From Lachnospiraceae bacterium (lineage in GTDB: Bacteria; Bacillota; Clostridia; Lachnospirales; Anaerotignaceae), in assembly GCA_003543235.1 (NCBI GenBank), contig DPJA01000017.1, positions 34,357 to 98,356 of the forward strand: a DNA stretch of 64,000 bases. The letters are read 5' to 3'. Position 1 is the stretch's first letter. Each line of letters starts with the position of its first letter. Below the pieces are notes generated by a model that had not been told where the DNA came from, ran no database searches, and saw nothing but the letters and a program-made list of their open reading frames with translations. Positions 17,364 to 25,369 of this stretch are shown here, piece after piece. The translations under genes and the position numbers were made by a program.

Positions 17364-17412
17364 TAACCCTACATTTATTTTAGTGACTATACTAATTGCA
17401 TCCAAATAATAT

Positions 17413-17970
17413 CTATTGCAAATAATCCTTAATGGCTTCAAGGTCTTCCATATAGGTTTGTCTAAGGCTTTGGTTATATATTACCGCAGCTGGATGATAC
17501 AGCGGGAACAGGCGAATGCCCTTAACTTGCAAAAGCTTTCCATGCACACTGCCTATGGTTATTTTGCTGTCTGACGTAACTGCTTTAAGTGGAATATTTC
17601 CCAACGTAACTACAAGGCTTGGCTTTATTGTGAACAACTCTTGCCTAAGCAGTGGAGTAAAATCATCAATTTCCTCTTTAGATGGAGGGCGGTTTACAGG
17701 CTTACCTGTTTTGGGGCTTATTTTTGTTGGACGAAGCTTTACAGTATTTGTTATGTACACGTCACTTCTGTTAACCCCGGCTATCTTCAAAAACTCATCT
17801 AAATTTTTACCCGCCTTGCCAACAAAGGGTCTTCCTTGCTCCTCCTCATCTCCTCCAGGAGCTTCTCCTATTATAAAAATTTTTGCATTTGTATTGCCTT
17901 CACCAAAAACTAGTTTATTATTTGCGTACTTATTAACATAATATTTCTCTTCTTTTTGCATAAAACACAT
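17413..17970 (-). CDS. Uracil-DNA glycosylase, family 4-like, without Fe-S cysteines
   Basis: 185 aa. Motif 1 GEAPGGDEEEQGRPFVGKAG and motif 2 YHPAAVIYN identify the family 4/5 glycosylase fold, which removes uracil from DNA. Family 4 enzymes carry four cluster cysteines; here the N-terminal CxxC is missing, VKCRP is VKLRP, and the following Cys is Phe (EIDDFTPLL). The only Cys is residue 2. Start chosen at ATG 17970, 10 nt after GGAGG; the longer TTG 18003 lies in a DnaA box. It may be an active cluster-free variant. Confidence 0.85.
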   Translation of the reverse strand: MCFMQKEEKYYVNKYANNKLVFGEGNTNAKIFIIGEAPGGDEEEQGRPFVGKAGKNLDEFLKIAGVNRSDVYITNTVKLRPTKISPKTGKPVNRPPSKEEIDDFTPLLRQELFTIKPSLVVTLGNIPLKAVTSDSKITIGSVHGKLLQVKGIRLFPLYHPAAVIYNQSLRQTYMEDLEAIKDYLQ

Positions 17971-17993
17971 CTTGTGCACATCCTCCAACGAAG

Positions 17994-18037
17994 TTATCCA
18001 CAAAATTAAGCAGTTATCAACCTAAATTTGTGGATAT
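17994..18037. promoter_or_regulatory. DnaA-box dyad upstream of the uracil-DNA glycosylase gene
   Basis: Perfect TTATCCACA (17994-18002) and inverted TGTGGATAT (18029-18037) flank TTATCAACC (18013-18021). TATCCACAAA / TTTGTGGATA form a dyad. The nearest dnaA is 22 kb away. Confidence 0.6.
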
Positions 18038-18346
18038 CCCTTCTATACCTAATTTATTACAACTTTATTATTGCCTATTTAGTTACGATTTTACCTAATA
18101 CCACTAAATACAGAATATTATTACGTATGCTAAATATTATTGTGTTTCTTTTTGTAATTTACACACACACTATGTTGATAAATAGTTTGCAGTGTGTGTA
18201 CATAAAATTTAAATAATTTTATATTAATAAATCCACCAGTCAATAGTCAATTTACTGTTTTTTACCTTTTTTAACCTTTTGTACCTACAAAAATCCCTGT
18301 ATTTAATACCAAAATATACCTACAATTAATAAATACACACAAAAAG
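18038..18346. other. AT-rich gene-free stretch between two DnaA-box groups
   Basis: No ORF with a ribosome binding site. It contains a hairpin ACACACACT / AGTGTGTGT (18163-18199) and the variant box TGTGTACAT (18195-18203), also present between dnaA and dnaN. Confidence 0.5.
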
Positions 18347-18380
18347 TTATACACTCTATCCACAAAAACACTGTGGATAA
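18347..18380. promoter_or_regulatory. Second DnaA-box group upstream of the rhomboid gene end
   Basis: TTATACACT (18347-18355), CTATCCACA (18356-18364) and inverted perfect TGTGGATAA (18372-18380). Two of the three are one mismatch from TTATCCACA. Confidence 0.6.
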
Positions 18381-18390
18381 CCTTTGCATA

Positions 18391-19497
18391 TCACTTTTTT
18401 GTGTTAATAAATTTAATATTTATCCACTCAATTGCCAATCCAGTGGCAATTCCACCCAAATGGGCAAAGTTGTCCACACCTACGTTCATAAATCCAAAAG
18501 CTATACCAGCAACAGCCCAAAGCAAAATTGTAATAAAATTGAAGCCTTCTATCTCACGACGATTACTTCCACTAAAAGCAATAAACGCCCCAATAATACC
18601 AAATATAGCCCCCGATGCACCTACGGATATTCCACCTGTGAAACACACACTAGTAATATTGCCACCTAACGCCGATAAAAAGTACAGCCATATATATGTC
18701 TTTTTTCCCAAATATTTTTCTACACGAGAACCAAAAATATAGAGAGATATACAGTTATACTCAAGGTGCGTTACTCCGCTATGCAAAAATGCTGATGTAA
18801 CCAGACGATAATATTGGTGGTTATAAATCACCCTTTGACTATCATTTGCAAAACGCTGAAAAAATAATGCCTCACTGCCTGTTAAATTTAAATATGCCCA
18901 AACAATTATGTTAATAAATATAAGACTTAGAGTCACTTGGTAATTATGGCTTAAAACTGGTACTGCTGTTTTTGCACGCTGGCTCTGCTCAATAGCTTTA
19001 AGATTATCATATCCATCGCTAAATATATCTGCATTTTCACTTATCAAGAAAGACTGCTGTATAATTTTCGCAATATTCAATATTTTTGTAGGCTGATTTT
19101 TTCCAAATATCAGTTGTTTTTGACTTATGTCAACCTGCCACCATACTTGATTTATTTTTTCACCATTAACAAACTGTTTTTCATCTATAAAAGCTTGTAC
19201 ATCTGCATTGCTTACATTTGTAACTATTAAGTTAATGCAGACGGCATAACTACAGTGCATATTCTGTATAGCTTTTTCCATTTGCAAGTTCTGTAGCTCC
19301 ACAATTGCCGTTGACTCAGTAACTGGCATTGCATCCCCATTAATTATGTTAACCACATATAGCACAGGACTTATGTTGCGTGCCAAAACAACAATGGGTG
19401 TTTTCTGAGTAAGTGCAACACTATTTATAGGCAAAACAATGCCATAATCATTAGCTATAAGGTGTTGGCACAGGCTTTTTGTAAACTCTGCATACAT
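18391..19497 (-). CDS. Rhomboid family intramembrane serine protease with large N-terminal domain
   Basis: 368 aa. Residues 1-150 form a soluble domain not recognised beyond a resemblance in layout to GluP/YqgP. The rhomboid core from about residue 195 has six or seven helices with THLEYN (stabilising Asn loop), the nucleophile GASGAIFG and the catalytic His in FAHLGGIATG. It cleaves membrane proteins within the bilayer. AGGAG at the ATG. The DnaA-box group lies directly after its stop codon. Confidence 0.9.
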   Translation of the reverse strand: MYAEFTKSLCQHLIANDYGIVLPINSVALTQKTPIVVLARNISPVLYVVNIINGDAMPVTESTAIVELQNLQMEKAIQNMHCSYAVCINLIVTNVSNADVQAFIDEKQFVNGEKINQVWWQVDISQKQLIFGKNQPTKILNIAKIIQQSFLISENADIFSDGYDNLKAIEQSQRAKTAVPVLSHNYQVTLSLIFINIIVWAYLNLTGSEALFFQRFANDSQRVIYNHQYYRLVTSAFLHSGVTHLEYNCISLYIFGSRVEKYLGKKTYIWLYFLSALGGNITSVCFTGGISVGASGAIFGIIGAFIAFSGSNRREIEGFNFITILLWAVAGIAFGFMNVGVDNFAHLGGIATGLAIEWINIKFINTKK

Positions 19498-19608
19498 TAT
19501 ACTTCTCCTAATCTTATTCTAAATTGTAAAACGATTAGTGAAATTTTATCACCTGTGCCTACTTATGTCAATTTTTTAGATTTCATAGATTTTTTCCTTT
19601 AAATCACT

Positions 19609-19869
19609 TTATAAAATTGCCTGCATAAGTATTAGTGCACAAAATCCTGGTAGGCCAAGAAGCCCTATAAAACCTAAAGTAAGAAAATTTATACCAACTG
19701 CCACACCCATAGGTGCAAGCACATAATTTGACACCATCAGTGCCACCAGTCCAAATGCTGAATTTAGAATTATTTTCAGAATAAGCTTAATTGGTTTTGC
19801 CATAAACAAAAGTGCAATAAATGCAAGACACACCACAATCATTGTAACTATAACCGAAACGGAATTCAT
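19609..19869 (-). CDS. bofA: BofA family protein (pro-sigmaK processing inhibitor-like)
   Basis: 86 aa, three hydrophobic segments, with the family pattern KPIKLILKIILNSAFG and a C-terminal GFIGLLGLPGFCALI. In Bacillus sporulation BofA restrains the SpoIVFB protease in the outer forespore membrane. The longest ORF starts with TTG at 19887 inside the GGGGGG ribosome binding site; ATG at 19869, 9 nt downstream, is preferred. It follows the DUF2508 gene, the same order as yaaL-bofA in Bacillus. Confidence 0.85.
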   Translation of the reverse strand: MNSVSVIVTMIVVCLAFIALLFMAKPIKLILKIILNSAFGLVALMVSNYVLAPMGVAVGINFLTLGFIGLLGLPGFCALILMQAIL

Positions 19870-19892
19870 TAGCACATACCCCCCCAATTTAG

Positions 19893-20159
19893 CTACTGTG
19901 CCGATACCTTATCAGTGCATGAAAAAGCAACAATTCCCTCTTTTTTTGCTCGCTTAATACAATACTGATAGCGTTTATTAAGTGCCGTAAGTTCATAAAT
20001 ATAGCTGTCTATAAGGTATTCATCTGTTACAAGATTTAAGTTTTGCTCTGTTGTTTTCATTTGATTATTTATATCATTAATATACTTCATAAGCTGTTCT
20101 TGCTCAGAAGGAGTTGATGTCTGCTTTGTTTCAAAAAGATTAGGGCATTTTATATCCAT
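19893..20159 (-). CDS. DUF2508 / YaaL-like protein
   Basis: 88 aa soluble protein. The second half has the DUF2508 pattern VTDEYLIDSYIYELTALNKR followed by YQYCIKRAKKEG. Function unknown; the family sits beside bofA and recR in Firmicutes. TTGGAGG before the ATG. It probably shares a transcript with bofA (23-bp gap). Confidence 0.82.
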   Translation of the reverse strand: MDIKCPNLFETKQTSTPSEQEQLMKYINDINNQMKTTEQNLNLVTDEYLIDSYIYELTALNKRYQYCIKRAKKEGIVAFSCTDKVSAQ

Positions 20160-20246
20160 ATTTTACCTCCAAATAATCCATAATATACTCTACTGATAAT
20201 ATAGATGTATTTGTGTAATAATATTCCTCTTTTTAAGTAAAAAATA

Positions 20247-20268
20247 AGACTTCCCTAATGGGAAGTCT
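20247..20268 (-). terminator. Intrinsic terminator after the Gx transporter gene
   Basis: Stem AGACTTCCC / GGGAAGTCT with loop TAAT (plus-strand reading); on the minus strand it is followed by TATTTTTTA. Confidence 0.8.
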
Positions 20269-20274
20269 ATGTAC

Positions 20275-20763
20275 CTAAATTCTATTTTGCATATATTGGG
20301 TGCAGTAGCCTGCCACAATGCCTATTGCAAAGCCCGTTACCACGCCACTTACCATGAGCACTGGCACAAGATAAAAAACAACTGTACGCCCTATAATTAA
20401 GCAAGCCACAACTATCTGACCCAAATTGTGAAAAATCCCGCCCAACACACTTACACCAATAATACTCATTTTTCCGCTTTTTTTTGCTAGCACCATTATG
20501 CCATAGCTTAAAAACGCACCTGCAACGCTATACCAAAATCCCAGAAACCCTCTAAACAAAAGTGCTGAAATAAATACCCTTATCACCGAAATGAAAAAAG
20601 CTTCCTTTGTGCCCATGACATACAGTGCAAGCAAAACTATTACATTTGACAAACCAAGCTTTATGCCTGGTATTGGCAATGGCACAGGTATCATGGCCTC
20701 TACATATCCCATAAGCACCGAAAGGGCGGCAAAAATTCCGTAATATGCTACTTTTTTGCTCAT
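20275..20763 (-). CDS. Gx transporter family membrane protein (heptaprenyl diphosphate synthase component I-like)
   Basis: 162 aa, five to six transmembrane helices. The N-terminal GIFAALSVLMGYVEAMIP and PIPGIKLGLSNVIVLLAL are typical of the Gx transporter family (ECF-S-like fold). Substrate unknown. GGGAGG before the ATG. It is paired with the NusG-II protein directly upstream (12-bp gap), a conserved pair in clostridia, often next to RnfC/ApbE-type genes. Confidence 0.85.
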   Translation of the reverse strand: MSKKVAYYGIFAALSVLMGYVEAMIPVPLPIPGIKLGLSNVIVLLALYVMGTKEAFFISVIRVFISALLFRGFLGFWYSVAGAFLSYGIMVLAKKSGKMSIIGVSVLGGIFHNLGQIVVACLIIGRTVVFYLVPVLMVSGVVTGFAIGIVAGYCTQYMQNRI

Positions 20764-20775
20764 TTTATATCCTCC

Positions 20776-21141
20776 CTACTGCACCACTGCATCAACTGTG
20801 TTTTCATTTCCACCCTCTATTTCCACCACTACCTTATGTGGTAAACAAATTATGCTTTCATTTTTGAGAGAAATTGCCTTATGCTTAGTACAAATTTTAT
20901 CTCGGCAATCAGCATCAATTATTTCTGCCTTGCCATCTTCAACCTTTACCACATTATATCCATGTTCTGTTTCCACCCGATATTCTGTATCTTTCAAAAG
21001 ACTTAAACGAGTTATCTCAACACCGTCCACATATACAACAGCAACTCCACCTGGCGTATCTGCCCTTAGCAAACCTGAAAAATACAGACTGCCCGCAACT
21101 GCCAATACTGCCAACACTATTATAACATCCCATTTTTTCAA
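20776..21141 (-). CDS. NusG domain II-containing exported protein
   Basis: 121 aa. One N-terminal transmembrane or signal-anchor helix (residues 5-24), then a beta-rich NusG-II domain with the marker CRDKICTKHKAIS. Function unknown; the two Cys (in ADCRDKIC) may form a disulfide outside the cell. Start is TTG, 7 nt after AGGATG. Probably co-transcribed with the Gx transporter gene. Confidence 0.82.
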   Translation of the reverse strand: MKKWDVIIVLAVLAVAGSLYFSGLLRADTPGGVAVVYVDGVEITRLSLLKDTEYRVETEHGYNVVKVEDGKAEIIDADCRDKICTKHKAISLKNESIICLPHKVVVEIEGGNENTVDAVVQ

Positions 21142-21166
21142 ACTAAATCATCCTATTCTAAAAAAT

Positions 21167-21189
21167 AAGTGCCTTATTAAAAGGCACTT
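21167..21189 (-). terminator. Intrinsic terminator of serS
   Basis: Stem AAGTGCCTT / AAGGCACTT with a 5-nt loop; the minus strand continues ATTTTTTAG. Confidence 0.8.
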
Positions 21190-21196
21190 TAAAAAT

Positions 21197-22471
21197 TTAT
21201 TTTGTGATTTTTTCAAGTCCACCCATATAAGGTCTTAAAACCTCAGGTATAAGAATAGAACCATCTGCCTGCTGACAATTTTCCAAAATAGCTGCTGTTG
21301 TACGCCCTACCGCAAGACCACTACCGTTAATTGTATGCACAAATTTTGCTTTATCCTTTACGCTATCTTTATATTTTATATTTGCACGCCTTGCTTGAAA
21401 ATCTTCAAAGTCCGAACAACTTGAAATTTCAACATAACGATTATAGCTTGGCATCCAAACCTCAATGTCATATGTCATAGCTGAGCTAAAGCCAAGGTCG
21501 CCACCGCAAAGTCGCACTACCCTGTATGGCAAGCCCAAAAGCTGTAAAATTTCCTCAGCATCGTTTGTAAGCTTATCAAGTTCTGCATAGCTGTCTTCAG
21601 GCTTTGTAAACTTAACCATCTCCACCTTATTAAACTGATGCTGACGGATAAGTCCTCTTGTATCACGTCCTGCTGAGCCTGCTTCTGCTCTAAAACACGC
21701 TGTATATGCTGTATATTTAATAGGAAGGTCTGCTCCATTTAAAATCATATCTGCATACATATTTGTAACAGGAACCTCTGCTGTTGGCACAAGAAAATAA
21801 TCTGTGTCAGCAATCTTAAATGCGTCATCTTCAAATTTTGGAAGTTGTCCTGTTCCTGTCATAGATTTTCTGTTAACCATAAATGGAGGAAACACCTCAG
21901 TGTAACCATGTTTTTGGGTATGTGTATCAAGCATAAAGTTCATAATTGCTCTTTCTAACCTTGCTGCTGCTCCCTTATATATAGTGAAACGTGCACCTGT
22001 AATTTTTGCGGCTGTAGTTGGGTCAAGAAATCCATAATCATCACCAATTTCCCAATGTGGCTTTGGCTCAAAATCAAATTTTGTAGGCTCTCCCCACTTT
22101 CTCATTTCAACATTATCTGTGTCATCAGACCCAGCAGGTACTAAATCGCATGGTGTGTTAGGCAATGTATACATAAACGCTTCAAGCTCCGCATCCACAG
22201 CGGATACCTTTGCATCAAGCTCTTTAATCTGGTCTGAAAGTGATTTCATCTCTGCCATAAGTGCAGTTGTGTCCTTACCTTCTTTTTTAAGCTTTGGAAT
22301 TTCTTTGGAATCAGCATTTTGCTTACTTTTAAGTTCTTCAACCTGACCTATAAGTTCTCTTCTGCTCTTGTCTATATCAACAAATGCTTCCAAATTATAT
22401 TCTTTATTCCTTTTTGCAAGTGATGCTTTAACCTTATCAAAATCTGCTCTTAGTAACTTTACATCTAACAT
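21197..22471 (-). CDS. serS: Seryl-tRNA synthetase
   Basis: 424 aa, normal length. N-terminal coiled-coil arm (about residues 30-100, Lys/Glu rich) grips the tRNA; the class II core has motif 2 (TACFRAEAGSAGRDTRGLIR) and motif 3 (GSGLAVGRTTAAILEN). It charges tRNA-Ser. GGGAGG before the ATG. The leader contains the heptamer ACCGCGG but no full T-box. A 10-bp dyad lies just upstream of a possible -10 at 22617-22622. Confidence 0.97.
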   Translation of the reverse strand: MLDVKLLRADFDKVKASLAKRNKEYNLEAFVDIDKSRRELIGQVEELKSKQNADSKEIPKLKKEGKDTTALMAEMKSLSDQIKELDAKVSAVDAELEAFMYTLPNTPCDLVPAGSDDTDNVEMRKWGEPTKFDFEPKPHWEIGDDYGFLDPTTAAKITGARFTIYKGAAARLERAIMNFMLDTHTQKHGYTEVFPPFMVNRKSMTGTGQLPKFEDDAFKIADTDYFLVPTAEVPVTNMYADMILNGADLPIKYTAYTACFRAEAGSAGRDTRGLIRQHQFNKVEMVKFTKPEDSYAELDKLTNDAEEILQLLGLPYRVVRLCGGDLGFSSAMTYDIEVWMPSYNRYVEISSCSDFEDFQARRANIKYKDSVKDKAKFVHTINGSGLAVGRTTAAILENCQQADGSILIPEVLRPYMGGLEKITK

Positions 22472-22628
22472 AATATTTCCTCCCGCGGTTTTAAGCTTAT
22501 TATTATTTTTTCCGTCTTTGGTTTTTTAATTCATAAAATGAATAATTTGTTTATATGGGGCAATAATATTTATATACATTTCATTGACATGGGCTGTAAT
22601 AATGATGTCCTTGTCTATTATAATGTAT

Positions 22629-22657
22629 TCCGAAAATCACTCCCCCCGATTTTCGGA
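22629..22657. promoter_or_regulatory. 10-bp inverted repeat upstream of serS
   Basis: TCCGAAAATC / GATTTTCGGA with a 9-bp C-rich spacer. It precedes a TATAAT hexamer readable on both strands (22617-22624). Read on the plus strand it is followed by TTTTTATTTTTT, like a terminator with no gene before it. Confidence 0.4.
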
Positions 22658-22693
22658 TTTTTATTTTTTAATCAACAGCATAGATATGGCCAG

Positions 22694-23362
22694 TTACTCT
22701 GAAGTAATGGCCCCGGCTGATGTCAAAATATCTTTTAAATTAATTTTTTCTTCTTCTGACAAAGGCTCTAAAGGAACATCATTTGCTTTTTTACCATAAG
22801 CAAGTGGCACTCTTTTTTCCAATTCGTCCAAAATTTCCAATCGACTTTCAGGCGTGTAGCCATTGACAATTGCCATTTCAACCGCCTTCTTCTCTTCCTC
22901 TGAAAGCACATATTCACTTACACCAAGCTGAATTGGCTTTGAATATGTAAAAGAACCCGTGCGGCTGTGAATGCCGTTAAAAACAACACCATTATTGTCT
23001 GTATCCAAAAGTGCCACTGCATAACAAAGGTTTCCACCCATTTCATCAAATGGATTATAGCGGATAACGCCAACCTTTTGTACGCATTTAGCCATATTTT
23101 TGTCCATATCCCTAACCAATTCTGCCAGGGTTTCATATCTTTGCTCCATTTTAGATGCCGCAGCATGAAATTCCTTAAATTGATACTCTATATTATATTC
23201 TGGTCGTCTTTTGCCTCCTGTAAAAACCTCATATCTCTTTTGCAATTTAATTACAGACATGAAAGCAATAACGCTTACAGCAAACAATGAAACCACAAGA
23301 ATTGCTAACACAACAACCAAACTAAGTAAATTTTGATTCAAAAATTCACTAAAGCCGTTCAT
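22694..23362 (-). CDS. DUF4446 family protein
   Basis: 222 aa. One N-terminal transmembrane helix (about residues 10-33), a helical linker, then the DUF4446 core: KVGVIRYNPFDEMGGNLCYA followed by ALLDTDNNGVV. An extra 60-residue charged C-terminal tail goes beyond the usual family length of about 165. The family sits next to parB in clostridia; function unknown. GTG at 23374 overlaps AGGAG, so ATG at 23362 is chosen. Confidence 0.85.
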   Translation of the reverse strand: MNGFSEFLNQNLLSLVVVLAILVVSLFAVSVIAFMSVIKLQKRYEVFTGGKRRPEYNIEYQFKEFHAAASKMEQRYETLAELVRDMDKNMAKCVQKVGVIRYNPFDEMGGNLCYAVALLDTDNNGVVFNGIHSRTGSFTYSKPIQLGVSEYVLSEEEKKAVEMAIVNGYTPESRLEILDELEKRVPLAYGKKANDVPLEPLSEEEKINLKDILTSAGAITSE

Positions 23363-23402
23363 TTTCTTACTCACTCCTATCTATTTATTTTACAACACAT
23401 TG

Positions 23403-24308
23403 CTATTCAAATGGTTCTGCTCTCTTTATCAGTCCTAAAAGTCTGTCCAAATCTTCGTCGGAATAAAATTCAATTTCAATTTTACCCTTATTTTGTTTGT
23501 TTTTAACCTTTACCTTTGTTCCCAAAATTGATTTAAGGTCGGTTTCTACTCGTCCAAAACACTCTGTGTTAAATTTCTCCAGCTTTTCAACCTTGTCCAA
23601 CTTTTCATTATTTTTATGCTCAAGGCGATATTTTACAAGAGATTCCACCTGACGAACGCTCAAGCTGTCCTCCAAAATTCTTTCTGCCAGCTCAAACTGT
23701 TCATCTCCATTTTCAAGAGAAAGGAGAGTTCTTGCGTGTCCACCAGAAAGCCTGCCCTCTGTAACAAAGTTTTGAACCCTTACATCCAAGTTAAGCAGAC
23801 GTATTGCATTAGCCACAGCCGAGCGGCTTTTTGCCACTCTTTTAGCTATATCATCTTGACTTAACCCAAATTCTTCCGAAAGACGTTTATATCCGTTTGC
23901 CTCTTCAATGGCATTCAAGTCCTCTCTCTGAAGATTTTCTATTAAAGCAACCTCAAATAAGGCTTCCTCTTTCATCTCTCTTACTATTGAGGGAATTTTT
24001 TTGAGTCCAGCTATTTTTGAAGCTCTCCAACGTCTTTCTCCAGCAATAAGTTCATAATAATCATCTTTTTTTCTTACAATTATTGGTTGAATTACTCCGC
24101 ATTCTTCAATGGATTGTGCAAGACTTTCAAGTGCACTCTCTTCAAATCTTTTTCTTGGCTGATTTGGATTTGGTTCAATTTTATTTATGTCAATTTCCAC
24201 AACGAAATCTGATGTTGAAACCGTTGCAAGATTATCTACTTCCGAGTTAATTAGTGCAGTAATCCCTCTGCCCTTGGACCCTAAACCGCCTTTTTTCCCT
24301 AATGCCAA
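23403..24308 (-). CDS. parB: Chromosome partitioning protein ParB (Spo0J)
   Basis: 301 aa. The N-terminal CTPase domain has box I (NPNQPRKRFEES) and box II (ELIAGERRWRAS); the central helix-turn-helix (SQDDIAKRVAKSRSAVANAI) binds parS; the C-terminal part dimerises. It loads at parS and spreads as a sliding clamp near the origin. Translation starts at TTG immediately after the parA stop, using the AAGGAG inside the parA end, so it is coupled to parA. A parS site lies upstream of parA at 25195. Confidence 0.95.
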   Translation of the reverse strand: MALGKKGGLGSKGRGITALINSEVDNLATVSTSDFVVEIDINKIEPNPNQPRKRFEESALESLAQSIEECGVIQPIIVRKKDDYYELIAGERRWRASKIAGLKKIPSIVREMKEEALFEVALIENLQREDLNAIEEANGYKRLSEEFGLSQDDIAKRVAKSRSAVANAIRLLNLDVRVQNFVTEGRLSGGHARTLLSLENGDEQFELAERILEDSLSVRQVESLVKYRLEHKNNEKLDKVEKLEKFNTECFGRVETDLKSILGTKVKVKNKQNKGKIEIEFYSDEDLDRLLGLIKRAEPFE

Positions 24309-25082
24309 TTAGCTCCACTCCTTTTCAATAACTTCTTCGGCCAATAGTCTGTAGCTTTCTGCACCTTTAGACCTACTGTCATACATCGTTATTGGCAATC
24401 CGTGACTTGGTGCTTCACCCAACCTTACATTTCTTGGAATGATTGTGCGGTACACATTTGACCCAAGGCTATGTTTTACTTCTTCAACAACCTCAAGTGA
24501 AAGGTTTGTCCTTGCATCATACATAGTAAATACTACTCCCTCCAGTTCAAGGTTAGTATTTAGCCTCTGTTTCACAAGGCCTATGGTATGTAACAATTGC
24601 TCAAGCCCCTCCAATGCAAAATATTCACACTGAATTGGAACAAGAACTGTATCTGCCGATGTAAGTGCATTTATTGTAATTAAGTTTAAAGAAGGTGGGC
24701 AATCTATAACAATGAAGTCAAAATCCTTTTTAACTTTTTTAAGCTGTTCCTTTAATATGTATTCTCGCCTTTCCCTTCCAATAAGTTCTATTTCGGCTCC
24801 AGCCAAATCCATATTAGAGGGAATGATTTTAAGGTTATCTACGCAAGTTTTTGCCATGGTTTGCTTAATATCAGCCTCTCCCAACACCATGTTATACAGT
24901 GTTGTTTCAAGGTTGTTTTTTTCAAGACCAAGACCGCTGGTTGAATTACCTTGAGGGTCGGCATCTACAATAAGTACGTTTTTGCCTGCCTCTGCCAGAC
25001 ACGCAGCAAGATTTATGGCAGTAGTTGTTTTTCCTACGCCACCCTTTTGGTTTGTAACTGCTATTATTCTGACTTTTCCCAT
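24309..25082 (-). CDS. parA: ParA family ATPase (Soj)
   Basis: 257 aa deviant Walker ATPase: KGGVGKTTTAINLA near residue 12, DADPQGNSTSGLG, and VIDCPPSLN. It works with ParB in origin segregation and, in Bacillus, regulates DnaA. AAGGAG 8 nt before the ATG. The upstream region has a parS site and only weak promoter hexamers. Operon parA-parB, then DUF4446. Confidence 0.95.
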   Translation of the reverse strand: MGKVRIIAVTNQKGGVGKTTTAINLAACLAEAGKNVLIVDADPQGNSTSGLGLEKNNLETTLYNMVLGEADIKQTMAKTCVDNLKIIPSNMDLAGAEIELIGRERREYILKEQLKKVKKDFDFIVIDCPPSLNLITINALTSADTVLVPIQCEYFALEGLEQLLHTIGLVKQRLNTNLELEGVVFTMYDARTNLSLEVVEEVKHSLGSNVYRTIIPRNVRLGEAPSHGLPITMYDSRSKGAESYRLLAEEVIEKEWS

Positions 25083-25194
25083 TTATAATGCTCCTTTTTA
25101 ACTTACCATCTTAAATATTTTTCTATACTATATGTTAATTTTACCACAATAATTTTCAAAGTTAAACCTTTATTTTGATATTTGTATGTTTTTT

Positions 25195-25210
25195 TGTTTC
25201 ACGTGAAACG
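25195..25210. promoter_or_regulatory. parS site
   Basis: TGTTTCACGTGAAACG, matching the Firmicute parS palindrome at 15 of 16 positions, 113 bp upstream of parA. Confidence 0.92.
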
Positions 25211-25324
25211 ACAAAAAAAATTAAGTTTTGAAATAGACTTTTTATTTATATTTTATGCAGCTTAGTTGGCTTGTCAGAATTTTAATTGGTAAATTTAATG
25301 TTAATTATTTCATAATTTTGCCGT

Positions 25325-25360
25325 TAAAAAGACCAATGTTTCACATGAAACATTGGTCTT
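25325..25360 (-). terminator. argS terminator whose stem contains a parS-like palindrome
   Basis: AAGACCAATGTTTCA, a 2-nt centre and its exact complement form a 15-bp stem; the minus strand then reads TTTTTAACG. The core TGTTTCACATGAAACA (25337-25352) is parS with one change at the centre. Confidence 0.8.
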
Positions 25361-25369
25361 GAATTTCAT

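Noticed and set aside
22584..22624. Plus-strand TTGACA plus TATAAT near serS
   Set aside because: Spacer of 29 bp is far outside the 16-18 range.
22472..22628. T-box in front of serS
   Set aside because: Only the ACCGCGG heptamer is present; no TGGTACCGCG, no Ser specifier loop and no terminator.
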